A DNA stretch of 64,000 nucleotides from contig NZ_JAIRBB010000011.1 of the NCBI RefSeq assembly GCF_022008395.1, positions 40,450 to 104,449 of the forward strand, given 5' to 3'. Below are positions 1 to 8,951 of the stretch, in pieces. Positions within the stretch are counted from its first letter, which is position 1. Each line of letters opens with the position of its first letter. The DNA is from Aequorivita xiaoshiensis (GTDB lineage: Bacteria > Bacteroidota > Bacteroidia > Flavobacteriales > Flavobacteriaceae). Below the pieces are notes generated by a model. That model searched no databases. It was not told where the DNA came from and saw only the letters and a program-made list of their open reading frames with translations. A program made the translations under genes and the position numbers.

Positions 1-905
1 CCCGGATAATCTACTTTAAAAAGCTGTCTTGTACCATTCACAGGAGCTGTAAAGTAAATGTCTGTATTGTTGTTTGCCCATATAAAGTTAGCAACAGTTC
101 CATCCCATTGTGCTGTAAGGTTTTGTTTCACACCATCTTTAAGCACTATAATATCGTTTTTATCTGCTTCATAGCCCGGAGTTTTCATTTGTAACCAAGC
201 TAAAGCACCATCTTTCGAAAATGCAGGGTTTGTATCGTACCCTTTATTTTCTTCAGTAATATTTTCAGTTTTTTTACTGGCCAGGTTGTACTTATAGATA
301 TCAGTATTAGTACTTACTGCATATTCTGTACCTGCAACTTTTTTACTTACGTAATAGATATTTTCTCCTTTTGGACCCCAAACATAATCTTCATCACCTC
401 CAAATGGAGCTTGTGGGGTGTAATATGGCTGGCCAGGTGTAATATCGGTTTCAGCACCAGTTTCTACATCTTTATAAAAAACGTGATTAAAACTTCCGTC
501 GTTGAATTTATCCCAATGACGGTAATCTAATGACGTAAACACATACGCATCACTTTTTGGTAAATCGTTGTAAATATCTTTTCCAGTAATGTCGTTAATA
601 TGAACTGCTTTGTGCATTAAAAGGTATTTGCCATTTGGAGATAGGTCTTTATCTGCCACTTTAGCTTCTTCCTTAGTAACTTCTGCAAAATTGCCACCAG
701 TTACTTTCATAGCATAGAATTTTGAGTCGAAGCTATTTTCTTCCATATTGGGAGTTGTAACTTTATAAAAAAGCACTTCTCCATTGTCAGAAATTCCAAT
801 CGGGCTTACTTTTTTTACTTGCCACAGTAGCTCAGGCGTCATTGTTTTTTGAGCGAACATGATGCCAGCAGTAAGAAATGCTAGCAGGAACATTATTTTT
901 TTCAT
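1..905 (-). CDS. S9 family peptidase, N-terminal part (cut by window edge)
   Basis: About 301 N-terminal residues of a secreted serine peptidase of the prolyl oligopeptidase (S9) family are present; the C-terminal alpha/beta-hydrolase domain lies outside the window. The start MKKIMFLLAFLTAGIMFAQ is a clear Sec signal peptide ending in FAQ. The rest reads as beta-propeller blades, for example SPNGKYLLMH near residue 87, a PFGGDEDYVWGPKGE stretch and AFSKDGALAW, typical of the N-terminal propeller that gates access to the active site. Members cleave short peptides in the periplasm. The gene is divergent from rimO with a -7 element just upstream. The catalytic residues cannot be checked here, so activity is inferred from the family. 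Confidence 0.85.
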   Translation of the reverse strand, partial: MKKIMFLLAFLTAGIMFAQKTMTPELLWQVKKVSPIGISDNGEVLFYKVTTPNMEENSFDSKFYAMKVTGGNFAEVTKEEAKVADKDLSPNGKYLLMHKAVHINDITGKDIYNDLPKSDAYVFTSLDYRHWDKFNDGSFNHVFYKDVETGAETDITPGQPYYTPQAPFGGDEDYVWGPKGENIYYVSKKVAGTEYAVSTNTDIYKYNLASKKTENITEENKGYDTNPAFSKDGALAWLQMKTPGYEADKNDIIVLKDGVKQNLTAQWDGTVANFIWANNNTDIYFTAPVNGTRQLFKVDYP

Positions 906-925
906 TTCAAAAGTTTTTAAAAATG

Positions 926-933
926 CAAAGTTA
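926..933 (-). promoter_or_regulatory. -7 promoter element of the S9 peptidase gene
   Basis: The minus strand reads TAACTTTG, matching the Bacteroidota -7 consensus TAnnTTTG recognised by the primary sigma factor. It sits about 20 bp before the start codon. No clear -33 TTG is seen at ideal spacing. Confidence 0.5.
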
Positions 934-996
934 CTTAAAAAATCTATGTGGGTTGCACTAGATATAGATAGTAATGAATGTTCTAATTTTTCGTGG

Positions 997-1004
997 TATC
1001 TTTG
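997..1004 (+). promoter_or_regulatory. -7 promoter element of rimO
   Basis: TATCTTTG followed by CAC is a perfect TAnnTTTG match, 29 bp before the rimO ATG, giving a short leader. It is back to back with the minus-strand element at 926-933. Confidence 0.6.
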
Positions 1005-1033
1005 CACACTTTTTAAATTAAGAAATAACAGAA

Positions 1034-2338
1034 ATGCGCACGAAATCCCTAAAGAAAAATAAAATTAATGTAGTAACATTAGGTTGCTCTAAGAATGTAT
1101 ATGACAGTGAGGTACTTATGGGCCAACTGCGTGCTAGTAATAAAGAGGTAGTACACGAGGAAGAAGGAAACATTGTGGTAATTAACACCTGCGGCTTTAT
1201 TAATAACGCCAAAGAAGAAAGCATAAATACTATTCTTGAATACGTTCAGAAAAAAGAAGAAGGTGTTGTAGATAAGGTTTTTGTTACAGGATGTCTTTCT
1301 GAAAGATATAAACCAGACCTTCAAAAAGAAATTCCGAATGTGGATGAATATTTTGGTACAACCGAACTTCCAGGTTTATTAAAAGCCTTAGGTGCAGACT
1401 ATAAACACGAATTGATTGGTGAAAGAATTACAACCACACCAAAGAATTATGCCTATTTTAAAATTGCTGAAGGGTGCGACCGTCCATGCTCTTTTTGTGC
1501 GATTCCGATTATGCGTGGAAAGCATAGAAGTACTCCAATGGAGGAATTGGTTGTTGAAGCTGAAAAGCTAGCAGCGAAAGGTGTTAAAGAGCTTATTTTA
1601 ATAGCACAAGATTTAACTTATTACGGTTTAGATTTATACAAAAAAAGAAATCTTGCAGAATTACTTCAAAAGCTTGCAAAAGTTGAAGGGATTGAATGGA
1701 TTCGATTGCATTACGCCTTCCCTACAGGTTTCCCTATGGATGTGTTAGAAGTGATGCGTAATGAACCTAAGATATGTAATTATATAGATATTCCATTACA
1801 ACATATTTCAGATTCAATTTTGAAATCGATGCGTCGAGGAACTACTAAAGCAAAAACAACCAAGTTATTGGAAGACTTTAGAGCTGCCGTTCCTGAAATG
1901 GCGATTAGAACTACACTAATTGTTGGATATCCAGGTGAAACCGAAGAAGATTTCCAAACGTTAAAAGAATGGGTAAAAGAAATGCGTTTTGAGCGTTTGG
2001 GTTGTTTTACATATTCTCACGAAGAAAATACTCACGCTTACAATCTGGAAGACGACGTTCCAGAAGATGTAAAAATGGATCGTGCCAACCAAATTATGGA
2101 AATTCAATCTCAAATATCTTGGGAGCTAAATCAGCAAAAAATAGGTAAAGAATTTCGCGTGGTAATCGATAGAAAGGAAGGTGGATACTTTGTAGGGCGA
2201 ACTGAATTTGACAGTCCAGATGTTGACAACGAAGTATTGATTAATGCAGAAGATGAATATTTAAGAACAGGAGAATTTTTTAATGTAAAAATTACCGCTG
2301 CCGAAGACTTCGATTTGTATGCTGAAGTTGTTGGATAA
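1034..2338 (+). CDS. rimO: Ribosomal protein S12 methylthiotransferase RimO
   Basis: This radical-SAM enzyme adds a methylthio group to a conserved aspartate of ribosomal protein S12 (beta-methylthiolation). The 434-residue protein has the full family layout. The N-terminal MTTase domain carries three cluster-binding cysteines (C18 in TLGCSKN, C53 in INTCGF, C87 in VTGCLSE). The radical-SAM domain has CxxxCxxC at C148, C152 and C155 (EGCDRPCSFC). A C-terminal TRAM domain spans roughly residues 365-434. The NTCGFI and GCLSERY wording favours RimO over the tRNA enzyme MiaB. The start follows a perfect -7 element by 29 bp, and a strong hairpin terminator follows the stop. It stands alone as a single-gene transcription unit. 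Confidence 0.95.
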   Translation: MRTKSLKKNKINVVTLGCSKNVYDSEVLMGQLRASNKEVVHEEEGNIVVINTCGFINNAKEESINTILEYVQKKEEGVVDKVFVTGCLSERYKPDLQKEIPNVDEYFGTTELPGLLKALGADYKHELIGERITTTPKNYAYFKIAEGCDRPCSFCAIPIMRGKHRSTPMEELVVEAEKLAAKGVKELILIAQDLTYYGLDLYKKRNLAELLQKLAKVEGIEWIRLHYAFPTGFPMDVLEVMRNEPKICNYIDIPLQHISDSILKSMRRGTTKAKTTKLLEDFRAAVPEMAIRTTLIVGYPGETEEDFQTLKEWVKEMRFERLGCFTYSHEENTHAYNLEDDVPEDVKMDRANQIMEIQSQISWELNQQKIGKEFRVVIDRKEGGYFVGRTEFDSPDVDNEVLINAEDEYLRTGEFFNVKITAAEDFDLYAEVVG

Positions 2339-2364
2339 CATTTTATACATCATATTATAAAAAC

Positions 2365-2394
2365 AAAAAAGCGAGAAAATTCTCGCTTTTTTTT
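2365..2394 (+). terminator. Intrinsic terminator after rimO
   Basis: The stem GCGAGAA/TTCTCGC (2371-2377 and 2380-2386, two-base loop) is followed by eight Ts and preceded by an A-run. It can work in both directions between the convergent rimO and the lipoprotein gene at 2503. Confidence 0.85.
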
Positions 2395-2502
2395 GTATCA
2401 ACTAATTACTCTGAATATGTAATCTTACTTGATGAAATTAAGGCTAATACGCTAATCAAAAGTTTAGTGTATGTATTTGAACGAAATCAATTTCTAGCTT
2501 GG

Positions 2503-3042
2503 CTACTTTTTCTTTTTAGTTTTAAACTTTCCTTTAATAATCGCTTCTTTTTTATTTTGCGAATAAAGTGTACCTTCAAAAGTTCCTTCAGCATGATTTT
2601 CACTATGGGAAATCAAATTGATTCTCACCTTCCCTTCTTCTCCATTTTCGTTTTCATTAAAAGAGCGGTATGATTCCTTTCCGAGCGGACCACTGTGTGA
2701 TATACTTGTAAGCGTAATTTGTGCATCAAGCGGATCATCGTAAACCTTGTTTTCTAAAGGCGTTTTATACTTGCTCAATTTTAGCATTACAACTATACCA
2801 TCCTTATCCATATTTACAGCAAGGCTACTAGGTGCGAATAGATTCCCACTTTGGTTAGGGGAGTTTAATATGATGTTTTTACCATCTTCTAGTTGTATTT
2901 CAATAGAGCTATCATCCTTGCTTTCTACCTTGGATGAGACTTTATTATCGGCATCATTTTCACTGTTTGAATTGTCTTTACAACTTATCAGAACAAGTCC
3001 GATAATCCCTAAAACAATAAATAAAGGTTTTATCTTACACAT
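2503..3042 (-). CDS. Small lipoprotein of unknown function
   Basis: The 179-residue protein has a lipoprotein signal (about 20 hydrophobic residues, lipobox LISC) followed by a low-complexity Asn/Asp/Ser linker, so it is probably anchored in a membrane with the remainder exposed. The body after residue 45 is predicted beta-rich (SIEIQLEDGKNIILNSP, GKVRINLISHSEN) and ends in a lysine-rich tail (KGKFKTKKKK). I do not recognise a family. The TFEGTLYS and IIKGKFK phrases resemble small Bacteroidota lipoproteins that bind nothing known. It starts two bases after the stop of the DUF4870-like gene, so the two are almost certainly co-transcribed and perhaps translationally coupled. Confidence 0.75.
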   Translation of the reverse strand: MCKIKPLFIVLGIIGLVLISCKDNSNSENDADNKVSSKVESKDDSSIEIQLEDGKNIILNSPNQSGNLFAPSSLAVNMDKDGIVVMLKLSKYKTPLENKVYDDPLDAQITLTSISHSGPLGKESYRSFNENENGEEGKVRINLISHSENHAEGTFEGTLYSQNKKEAIIKGKFKTKKKK

Positions 3043-3044
3043 AA

Positions 3045-3404
3045 TTATAAACTCTTAAACCATTCTTGATATTTCTTACCTAAAAAAGGCACTGGTTTTT
3101 CTGATCCATTTAAAGCTCCCATTAGTCCGATAACCCATAAGACAATTAAAAAAATACTACCTAAGAATGAAACTATCCATCCCAAAATAGGAACGATATT
3201 AATAATTGATAACACTATCCCTGTAAGCCCTAACCCAAGAGATTGACGAAGGTGGTAGGAAGCAAAAGAGTTCTTTTTATCGTTATTCATTAAAAAGGCT
3301 ATCAACAAGCCAAAAATGGTTATGTAAGCTATAATTGCGATAGTCTTTCCTTCTTCAATCGTATTTGAAGGTTGGCCCTCCTGAACATTTTGATTCTCGT
3401 ACAT
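3045..3404 (-). CDS. DUF4870-like small membrane protein
   Basis: The 119-residue protein resembles the DUF4870/Tic20-like family of unknown function. It has a polar N-terminus (about 20 residues), a first membrane segment at IAIIAYITIFGLLIAFLM, the family signature FASYHLRQSLGLGL, and two further hydrophobic segments (IVLSIINIVPILGWIVSF and SIFLIVLWVIGLMGAL). The short cytosolic tail contains KPVPFLGKKYQEWFK. The HxxQ/HLRQS motif between the first and second helices is what identifies the family. It is the first gene of a two-gene unit with the lipoprotein at 2503-3042. No enzymatic role can be assigned. Confidence 0.8.
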   Translation of the reverse strand: MYENQNVQEGQPSNTIEEGKTIAIIAYITIFGLLIAFLMNNDKKNSFASYHLRQSLGLGLTGIVLSIINIVPILGWIVSFLGSIFLIVLWVIGLMGALNGSEKPVPFLGKKYQEWFKSL

Positions 3405-3424
3405 CTTTATTGTTTTTAAACCAA

Positions 3425-3464
3425 ACCCTTCATTAATAACACAAGTTTAATATTAACGAAGGGT
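3425..3464 (-). terminator. Long imperfect hairpin downstream of the beta-helix lipoprotein gene
   Basis: ACCCTTCATTAATA (3425-3438) and TATTAACGAAGGGT (3451-3464) pair over 14 bp with one mismatch around a 12-base loop. It lies after the stop of the gene at 3508-4767 and before the next gene on the same strand. The T-run after the stem is weak, so it may be an imperfect terminator or a regulatory hairpin. Confidence 0.5.
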
Positions 3465-3507
3465 CGGATAGAGTTTATGAAAAATTGAAAATTACAATTT
3501 TAGCGAT

Positions 3508-4767
3508 TTATAGTTCCTCACAAATATCGCCACCAACATTGTTAGTAAAAGTGAGGTCGTTATAAACCAAACTAGCGTTACTAGCCATCTTTCTTTCAAC
3601 AATTCCGCATCCACCACTATTGGTAAAATGAACGCCGTTTAAAGTTAAGTTTACAGCATGAGAAGTTTGTCCTCCTAAAGAAAGACCCCCTGGTTGATTA
3701 AACCAATCCCAAGTAGATTGTCCTGCGTCGGCTATCACTGCATTCTCAATTTTATTTAAATTACTTATACTTTGAATTATATTTATTCCTTTCCAACTCC
3801 CTTGTCCGTATTGCCCAGAGAAATTTACTGGATTTTCTGCTGATCCTAATACTTCCAATACAGTATTACCATGATATACTTGGATACCATAATTTTCTGC
3901 AAAAACAATATTACATCCTTCGGTAATCTTTAAATGGCCTGGTCTTTCATTTTCTCTATCTTGTCTAACAAATATATTTTCTTCAATAAAGAATGGAATA
4001 CCAGGATTCAGCCATGTGTGTACAGGCCCATTTACCTCGTCTTCAATAAATCCGCGATTATATATAGATCCTGAGTTTACATATATTTGATTTATTCCGT
4101 TGTCGGCATATAAGCTTGCTGTTCCGTCTAAAAACTTTACTTTTCTCGCTGCAATTTGCATTGGATACCCTTGGTTGGCAACTACCGTATTAGCTTCCCA
4201 TCCATCTATATTGGCATAGCTAGCAACATAAACTCCAATTCCTTTATTATTGCGGATTATACTATTTTTAATTTCTACTTTACTTCCATTCAAGTTTGTC
4301 AAAGCAGGTAAACTTCCATCAGTGCCTCCAGCATATTCTATTATAGTGTGATTTAATATATTATTTAAATCGCCCGAATCCATAGAAATTCGATTCCATG
4401 CCCCAGGGGTTTGGTTTGTACCTGTAAACACAATTGGTTTATCTTCTGTACCATTGGCTATTAGCGCACCTGTTCTAGTGTCGTAATCGTCGATAATCAA
4501 TCCTCCCCCTTGTTCAAATGCGATTGTAACACCTGGCTCTATTGTTAACGGAGCTCTTACTTTAACGGCACATGGCCATATATAATCTATTCCAGAACCT
4601 CTATCCTCTAGCACCATCGCTTCAGTAATTGTAGAACAATCTAACACTAATGGCTCCACTACTGGGTCTGGATCACCACCATCGTCATCGCTACTACAAC
4701 TTGTTAAAGCAATAAAAGCTAATGGTATGTATAAAAGATTTTGAAATTTAAATTGAAACTTTTTCAT
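3508..4767 (-). CDS. Lipoprotein with right-handed beta-helix fold
   Basis: The 419-residue protein has a lipoprotein signal with lipobox LTSC followed by SSDDDGGDPDP. The acidic run after the cysteine fits the Bacteroidota lipoprotein export signal that sends lipoproteins to the outer-membrane surface. The body contains repeating rungs such as KVEIKNSIIRNNKGIGVYV, LTLNGVHFTNSGGCGIV and TLEVLGSAENPVNFSG. These match parallel beta-helix proteins that often bind or cut polysaccharides, but I see no lyase motif. Members of this lineage are often annotated only as hypothetical. It is not tightly linked to its neighbours, with gaps of 56 and 103 bp. The ligand is unknown. Confidence 0.75.
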   Translation of the reverse strand: MKKFQFKFQNLLYIPLAFIALTSCSSDDDGGDPDPVVEPLVLDCSTITEAMVLEDRGSGIDYIWPCAVKVRAPLTIEPGVTIAFEQGGGLIIDDYDTRTGALIANGTEDKPIVFTGTNQTPGAWNRISMDSGDLNNILNHTIIEYAGGTDGSLPALTNLNGSKVEIKNSIIRNNKGIGVYVASYANIDGWEANTVVANQGYPMQIAARKVKFLDGTASLYADNGINQIYVNSGSIYNRGFIEDEVNGPVHTWLNPGIPFFIEENIFVRQDRENERPGHLKITEGCNIVFAENYGIQVYHGNTVLEVLGSAENPVNFSGQYGQGSWKGINIIQSISNLNKIENAVIADAGQSTWDWFNQPGGLSLGGQTSHAVNLTLNGVHFTNSGGCGIVERKMASNASLVYNDLTFTNNVGGDICEEL

Positions 4768-4823
4768 GTCTGAATTTTTATTTTTAATTGTTATGATGTT
4801 TATTAATAAATCTAATTATATAC

Positions 4824-5675
4824 TTAAAGTTTCCCCAAAATATCATTTATAGTGTAGCCACTTAGGTCGAAATACTTAGGGTCTGACGATTTTTTAAAAG
4901 AAGTAATATCCATAATTGAACTAGGATTATCGCTTTTTTTATTATAATAAATACTTCTAACCATCATTCCTTGGGGGTAGTTCTCATCCATTTTTACAGT
5001 TGAAGCTTTTGAAAAATCTTTAATCTGTCCGCCAAAAAGATGGTTCCCACTAAGGTCAATACTAATATCTTTAGTTACCCAAGCATCCATTTTAATATCT
5101 TCGTCTGGATTGGTATAAACGTATTTTCGGGCATTATACCCGTTTATTTCTTTTACCTCATTAGTTCGTTTCCACTTACCATTACTATCTTCTAAATCAG
5201 TTTGATCTCCAGCCATTTTCTCAGCCATTTTCTGAAAATTTATCATTGGCATTTTCATCGCTGTTTTCTCCTTGTGATTTACCATATACGTGGCAGCACC
5301 TTTATAATCAAATAGCATTCGGCTTTCATTTTTATCACCTTCATTCATAATCATACACTCACCTGTTTTACCAAATACCATTTTAGCGGTATTAGTGTCG
5401 TCTAATTTACCGTTCTTTTTAAACGATTGCATTTTCATCACTAAGGTTGCTTGTACAGGATTCTCTGGCACTGGATAGCGTGTGTCATTTTCATAAGTAA
5501 TATCTTCTATCGCTTTGCGACCTTTTTCTCTTTGCGGCTCTGCATGCTTCTCGCGCATGTCTCTTTCAACTTTCTCCTTTATTTTTCTTTTAATAAAACC
5601 TCGTTGTCCTTGCACGGGCGCTATAAAAGCTAATAACATTAAAGTTGTCACTATAGTTGTATAAATCTTTTTCAT
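4824..5675 (-). CDS. DUF4412-like secreted protein
   Basis: The 283-residue protein has a signal peptide (MKKIYTTIVTTLMLLAFIAPVQG) and then a strongly basic, helical segment (RGFIKRKIKEKVERDMREKH, about residues 25-45). The remainder matches the DUF4412 type: VQATLVMKMQSFKKNG, MLFDYKGAATYMVNHKEKTA, NGYNARKYVYTNPDEDIKM and MDAWVTKDISI. In this family a reporter-like domain of beta strands is predicted to sit in the periplasm; no function is known. It is transcribed towards the beta-helix lipoprotein but 56 bp away, so shared transcription is possible. Confidence 0.75.
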   Translation of the reverse strand: MKKIYTTIVTTLMLLAFIAPVQGQRGFIKRKIKEKVERDMREKHAEPQREKGRKAIEDITYENDTRYPVPENPVQATLVMKMQSFKKNGKLDDTNTAKMVFGKTGECMIMNEGDKNESRMLFDYKGAATYMVNHKEKTAMKMPMINFQKMAEKMAGDQTDLEDSNGKWKRTNEVKEINGYNARKYVYTNPDEDIKMDAWVTKDISIDLSGNHLFGGQIKDFSKASTVKMDENYPQGMMVRSIYYNKKSDNPSSIMDITSFKKSSDPKYFDLSGYTINDILGKL

Positions 5676-5889
5676 GATACTATTTTTTATTCTTTTATAA
5701 AGAATTCTACAAACAAACCTATCGATGCTGTTAGAGTATTACAACCCCTAATGAGAATTTGGAGGTTTTGATTTAGAATTTGGAAAAATTGCTTTTTATA
5801 TTATTAGACAAATAAAAAACCCAGATATATGAATGACTGGATTTAAACATTTCAATTCTAGACAGCTTAGTTATCCATTATTATACTTT

Positions 5890-6648
5890 TTATTTAAAGC
5901 GGAGCATTGTCTCTAAAATTTCATTAATTTGTTTGGCTTTTTGACGCGACACTGGAATCTCAACATCATCGTGCATAATTAAACTCCCTCCGTCGTGTTT
6001 TAAAATTCCTTTTACATACTGAGGGTTAATTAAATGGGATTGATGCACTCTTATAAAACCCTTTTCGTATAATAGCTCCTCTATTTCTTTTAATGTTCGG
6101 CTAATCAAAATCTTGTGTTGATCTTTACAAAATATATTAGTGTAATTACTATCAGATTGACATCTCACTATATTTTGAATTTCAACAATCTTATATCCCA
6201 CCCCCGTTGGGAGTGCTATTTGAGAAATGTCTCTTTTAGGATCCTGCATATAATCATTGAGAATCTGCCACTGTTTGGTAGATGTTTTTTTCCGACGGCT
6301 TTCCCAACCAGATAATGCCTTTACAATACTTCTTTCTGTAATAGGTTTTAAAAGGTAATTTATAGCGCTATAGCGAAATGCTTTTATCGCATATTGATCA
6401 TAAGCAGTTGTAAAAATTACATCAAAATCAATAGGAAGCAAATTATCTAATAACGTAAATCCATTTAAATTGGGCATTTCGATATCTAGAAACAATAAAT
6501 CAGGTGGATTTTTTTTAATAAACTCTAAGCCTTCGAGCGGATTTGTAAAAATCCCCGTGATGGTATAATCTGAATGTGCCCTTTCTATTAAATGTTTTAA
6601 TACATTAGTACAATGCGCCTCATCATCAATTATTATAATTTTTGTCAT
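5890..6648 (-). CDS. LytTR-family response regulator
   Basis: The 252-residue protein has an N-terminal receiver domain (residues 1-120; acidic pair D8-D9, phospho-acceptor D55 in LFLDIEMP, T/S and K positions in FTTAYDQYAIKAF and LLKPI) and a C-terminal LytTR DNA-binding domain (about 145-250; IVRCQSDSNYTNIF, RTLKEIEELL, FIRVHQSHLIN, IPVSRQKAKQI). It should be phosphorylated by the sensor kinase encoded immediately upstream, whose stop is three bases before this start. LytTR regulators bind direct repeats upstream of membrane or cell-envelope genes. The adjacent lipoprotein genes are plausible targets, but I found no obvious binding repeat. Confidence 0.93.
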   Translation of the reverse strand: MTKIIIIDDEAHCTNVLKHLIERAHSDYTITGIFTNPLEGLEFIKKNPPDLLFLDIEMPNLNGFTLLDNLLPIDFDVIFTTAYDQYAIKAFRYSAINYLLKPITERSIVKALSGWESRRKKTSTKQWQILNDYMQDPKRDISQIALPTGVGYKIVEIQNIVRCQSDSNYTNIFCKDQHKILISRTLKEIEELLYEKGFIRVHQSHLINPQYVKGILKHDGGSLIMHDDVEIPVSRQKAKQINEILETMLRFK

Positions 6649-6651
6649 GAT

Positions 6652-8679
6652 TTAAGTTTCATAGGTTAATGTAATTTTTGTTCCTAAAACTACTTCATCT
6701 TTTTCAAGATCTGTAATTTTTAGACGTATTGACTTATCGCTCAAATGGTTAAAAAGTGTTAATCGATCTTGAACTAGACTTGTGCCCATAGCCTCATGTA
6801 ATCTTTTTTTCTTGGCACTTTCCTTTCTGCCGATACCATTATCTAATATAGTGATTATTAAATCGTCAGAAGTATCAAATATAATCGATAATTTTTTCTC
6901 GGCTTTAAGACTTGGTTGCAAACCGTGCCAGATAGCATTTTCAACCAAAGGTTGCAACAACAATGGAGGTATTTGATATTGTGAAAGCTCCTCCTTGGAC
7001 GCTACTTCAATATCATAAGAAAAGCTAGACCCCATTCGACTGCGCTCCAAAGAAAGATATAATTCTAAAATTTCCAACTCCTCTTCTACGGTAATTTGTT
7101 GATGTTTACTACTGTTTAGTATTCCTCGTAGTAAAGCAGAAAATTCATCTAGATAGGTAATTGCATCATCATTTCTAGAGGTCATTATTAAATGCTTAAT
7201 AGCACTCAAACTATTAAAAATAAAGTGAGGGTTCATTTGTGAACGCAGCGCTATCATTTCTGTTTCTCTTATTTTCTGAGTAAATTCATCTTTAATTTTC
7301 TGTTCTCTATCTTTTTCAATCTCAGAATAAACCTTAATTAGTTCTTCAGTTTTTTTATGAACTTTCTCATCAAGCTTCCGATTCATATTTTCTTGCAAAG
7401 CTTGGTTTTCTTTTAATTGAACAATTAATTCTTTATTAGCTATAGTTTTTTCTTTTTGAAGTAGAAGTACATTTTCTCCTAATGCTAGTGAAAAACATAT
7501 TACCTCAGCCAATAATCCTATTTGGAAGATGATATTTGGAGCTTGAGTAAAGTTGAAGAAGTGGCCTGGAACAAAATTCAATTCTGCATAAGCAACATAG
7601 GACGACAAAACTGCACCAATAAAAAAGAATGTTTGTCCTACTATAAAATAACTGATAAGCGGATGTTTTACCTTATAAATAATCCAAAAAATCAAAATAA
7701 AATTAAGTGGAATAATTATTAATCTCACAATAATAAACACTGTTTCGGCAAACATATTACCAAAGAAAAAATAGCTGAATATAAAATGTGAAAACGCATA
7801 AATAAAACAAAATCCCCCTAGGTATGATAATACTTTCGCTAGTAATTTATCATAGTACTTAACTTTCAATAAATGTTTTATAAATAAAATATAAAACCCT
7901 ATAAATACAAATTGAACAGGTTGAAAAGCAGAAGTGGAAAGTGTTGGAAAATAAGTAAACAAATTACCAAAAGATGCTGAAGTAGTCCTCAATACTTGAA
8001 AACCATAAATTATTTGAAAAAATAAATATCCTATATAATACAGGTATAGTTTCTTCCAAAGCCGCAACCAAAACACCAGAGCAAAGATAAAAATTGTTGT
8101 TATGGTTATTATATAAATATATATGAAGGAAATTGATGCATCTTGTTTTGCATTTATGTTATGCAATGTTTCCCAGTAACTAAGCTTGGAGTTAAGTGTG
8201 GGTGGATCTATTTTTTTGTTTAAAGGATTGTGTAACTCAATAAATACCTGAGAAGTTTGAAATGGATCTAGTGCTATTTCAGTAAAATAATAATCAGACT
8301 TGTTTGTGCGCTTTGGTAGGGGAATTAACCTTCCATTCTTAAATACCTTAATTTCATTTTTAAATACCTGATATATAGTGTTACTTGGGGTGTCACTGTA
8401 TATATAGTTGCGGATAGTGTCTTTGGAATTATTTTTTAAGTCGAATTTTAACCAAAGCGCTTGTTTAGAGTTTACAGCCAATTCTGAACTGTAGGGCCTC
8501 CACGAAACACTCTCCTTAACATCTTTAAAGTTAGAACCTTTATCATTAATAAGCGCTTGAACCTCCTTACTATTGATGAGTTCAAATTTGGACACAATTG
8601 AGTCGGCCATTATTTGACCCTGTAACGATGTCAAATTAGCTAAAAGACAAAAAACAAATAAAACAATGGAAGTTCTCAT
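6652..8679 (-). CDS. 7TM-DISM sensor histidine kinase (LytS/YehU type)
   Basis: I place the start at the internal ATG giving MRTSIVLFVFCLLANL, a proper signal peptide; the frame stays open 15 codons upstream, but that part reads as non-secretory. The 675-residue protein has an extracytoplasmic 7TMR-DISMED2-type sensor region (about 20-185), seven membrane helices (about 185-405), a coiled coil (about 405-475) and a His_kinase domain. H485 lies in MNPHFIFNSL, the N-box is LVENAIWHGL and the G-box is LDNGIGRKES. Such kinases sense extracellular ligands (often carbohydrate-like) and signal to LytTR regulators; the cognate one follows three bases later. A -7 element at 8834-8841 probably drives the pair. 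The signal is unknown. Confidence 0.9.
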   Translation of the reverse strand: MRTSIVLFVFCLLANLTSLQGQIMADSIVSKFELINSKEVQALINDKGSNFKDVKESVSWRPYSSELAVNSKQALWLKFDLKNNSKDTIRNYIYSDTPSNTIYQVFKNEIKVFKNGRLIPLPKRTNKSDYYFTEIALDPFQTSQVFIELHNPLNKKIDPPTLNSKLSYWETLHNINAKQDASISFIYIYIITITTIFIFALVFWLRLWKKLYLYYIGYLFFQIIYGFQVLRTTSASFGNLFTYFPTLSTSAFQPVQFVFIGFYILFIKHLLKVKYYDKLLAKVLSYLGGFCFIYAFSHFIFSYFFFGNMFAETVFIIVRLIIIPLNFILIFWIIYKVKHPLISYFIVGQTFFFIGAVLSSYVAYAELNFVPGHFFNFTQAPNIIFQIGLLAEVICFSLALGENVLLLQKEKTIANKELIVQLKENQALQENMNRKLDEKVHKKTEELIKVYSEIEKDREQKIKDEFTQKIRETEMIALRSQMNPHFIFNSLSAIKHLIMTSRNDDAITYLDEFSALLRGILNSSKHQQITVEEELEILELYLSLERSRMGSSFSYDIEVASKEELSQYQIPPLLLQPLVENAIWHGLQPSLKAEKKLSIIFDTSDDLIITILDNGIGRKESAKKKRLHEAMGTSLVQDRLTLFNHLSDKSIRLKITDLEKDEVVLGTKITLTYET

Positions 8680-8743
8680 GTCTGTAGCTAATATACCATT
8701 ATACCCCCGCTTACACCTTAACATTTTAGTAAATAGCGGCTAT

Positions 8744-8812
8744 AAATTAGTATTTGGGAAATTAAAACACATTTAAACCGAATACTCAGTAAGATGAACC
8801 AAATACTAATTT
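8744..8812. promoter_or_regulatory. Perfect 14-bp inverted repeat upstream of the sensor kinase
   Basis: AAATTAGTATTTGG at 8744-8757 and CCAAATACTAATTT at 8799-8812 are perfect complements 41 bp apart. The second arm is also nearly palindromic itself (ACCAAAT acta ATTTGGT, 8798-8815). It lies between the kinase start and the divergent -7 elements at 8834-8847, where an operator would be expected. The binding protein is unknown; the adjacent LytTR regulator normally prefers direct repeats. Confidence 0.5.
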
Positions 8813-8816
8813 GGTA

Positions 8817-8847
8817 TTGATACTACCTTATATCAAAGGTATATTTG
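8817..8847 (+). promoter_or_regulatory. Predicted promoter of an unannotated RNA
   Basis: TTG at 8817-8819, a 20-bp spacer, then TATATTTG at 8840-8847 match the Bacteroidota -33/-7 consensus. No protein gene starts downstream until 9110, which has its own promoter, so this most likely drives the RNA proposed at 8853-9065. Confidence 0.5.
8834..8841 (-). promoter_or_regulatory. -7 promoter element of the sensor kinase-regulator operon
   Basis: The minus strand reads TACCTTTG, a perfect TAnnTTTG match, and overlaps by two bases the plus-strand element at 8840-8847. The predicted leader to the kinase ATG at 8679 is about 150 bases and contains the 14-bp inverted repeat. No good -33 box is seen. 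Confidence 0.45.
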
Positions 8848-8951
8848 TTTCAATATTATTTTTTATACTGCGTTTAATAGCGCAATAGAGTTTAATAACT
8901 TAGTGAAAAAAGTTAACATTTGTTTGTTTATTAAGTTTAATTAGAGGGGGA

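Noticed and set aside
8680..8724. 15-codon extension of the sensor kinase
   Set aside because: The internal ATG gives a clean signal peptide; the extension MLRCKRGYNGILATD would destroy it.
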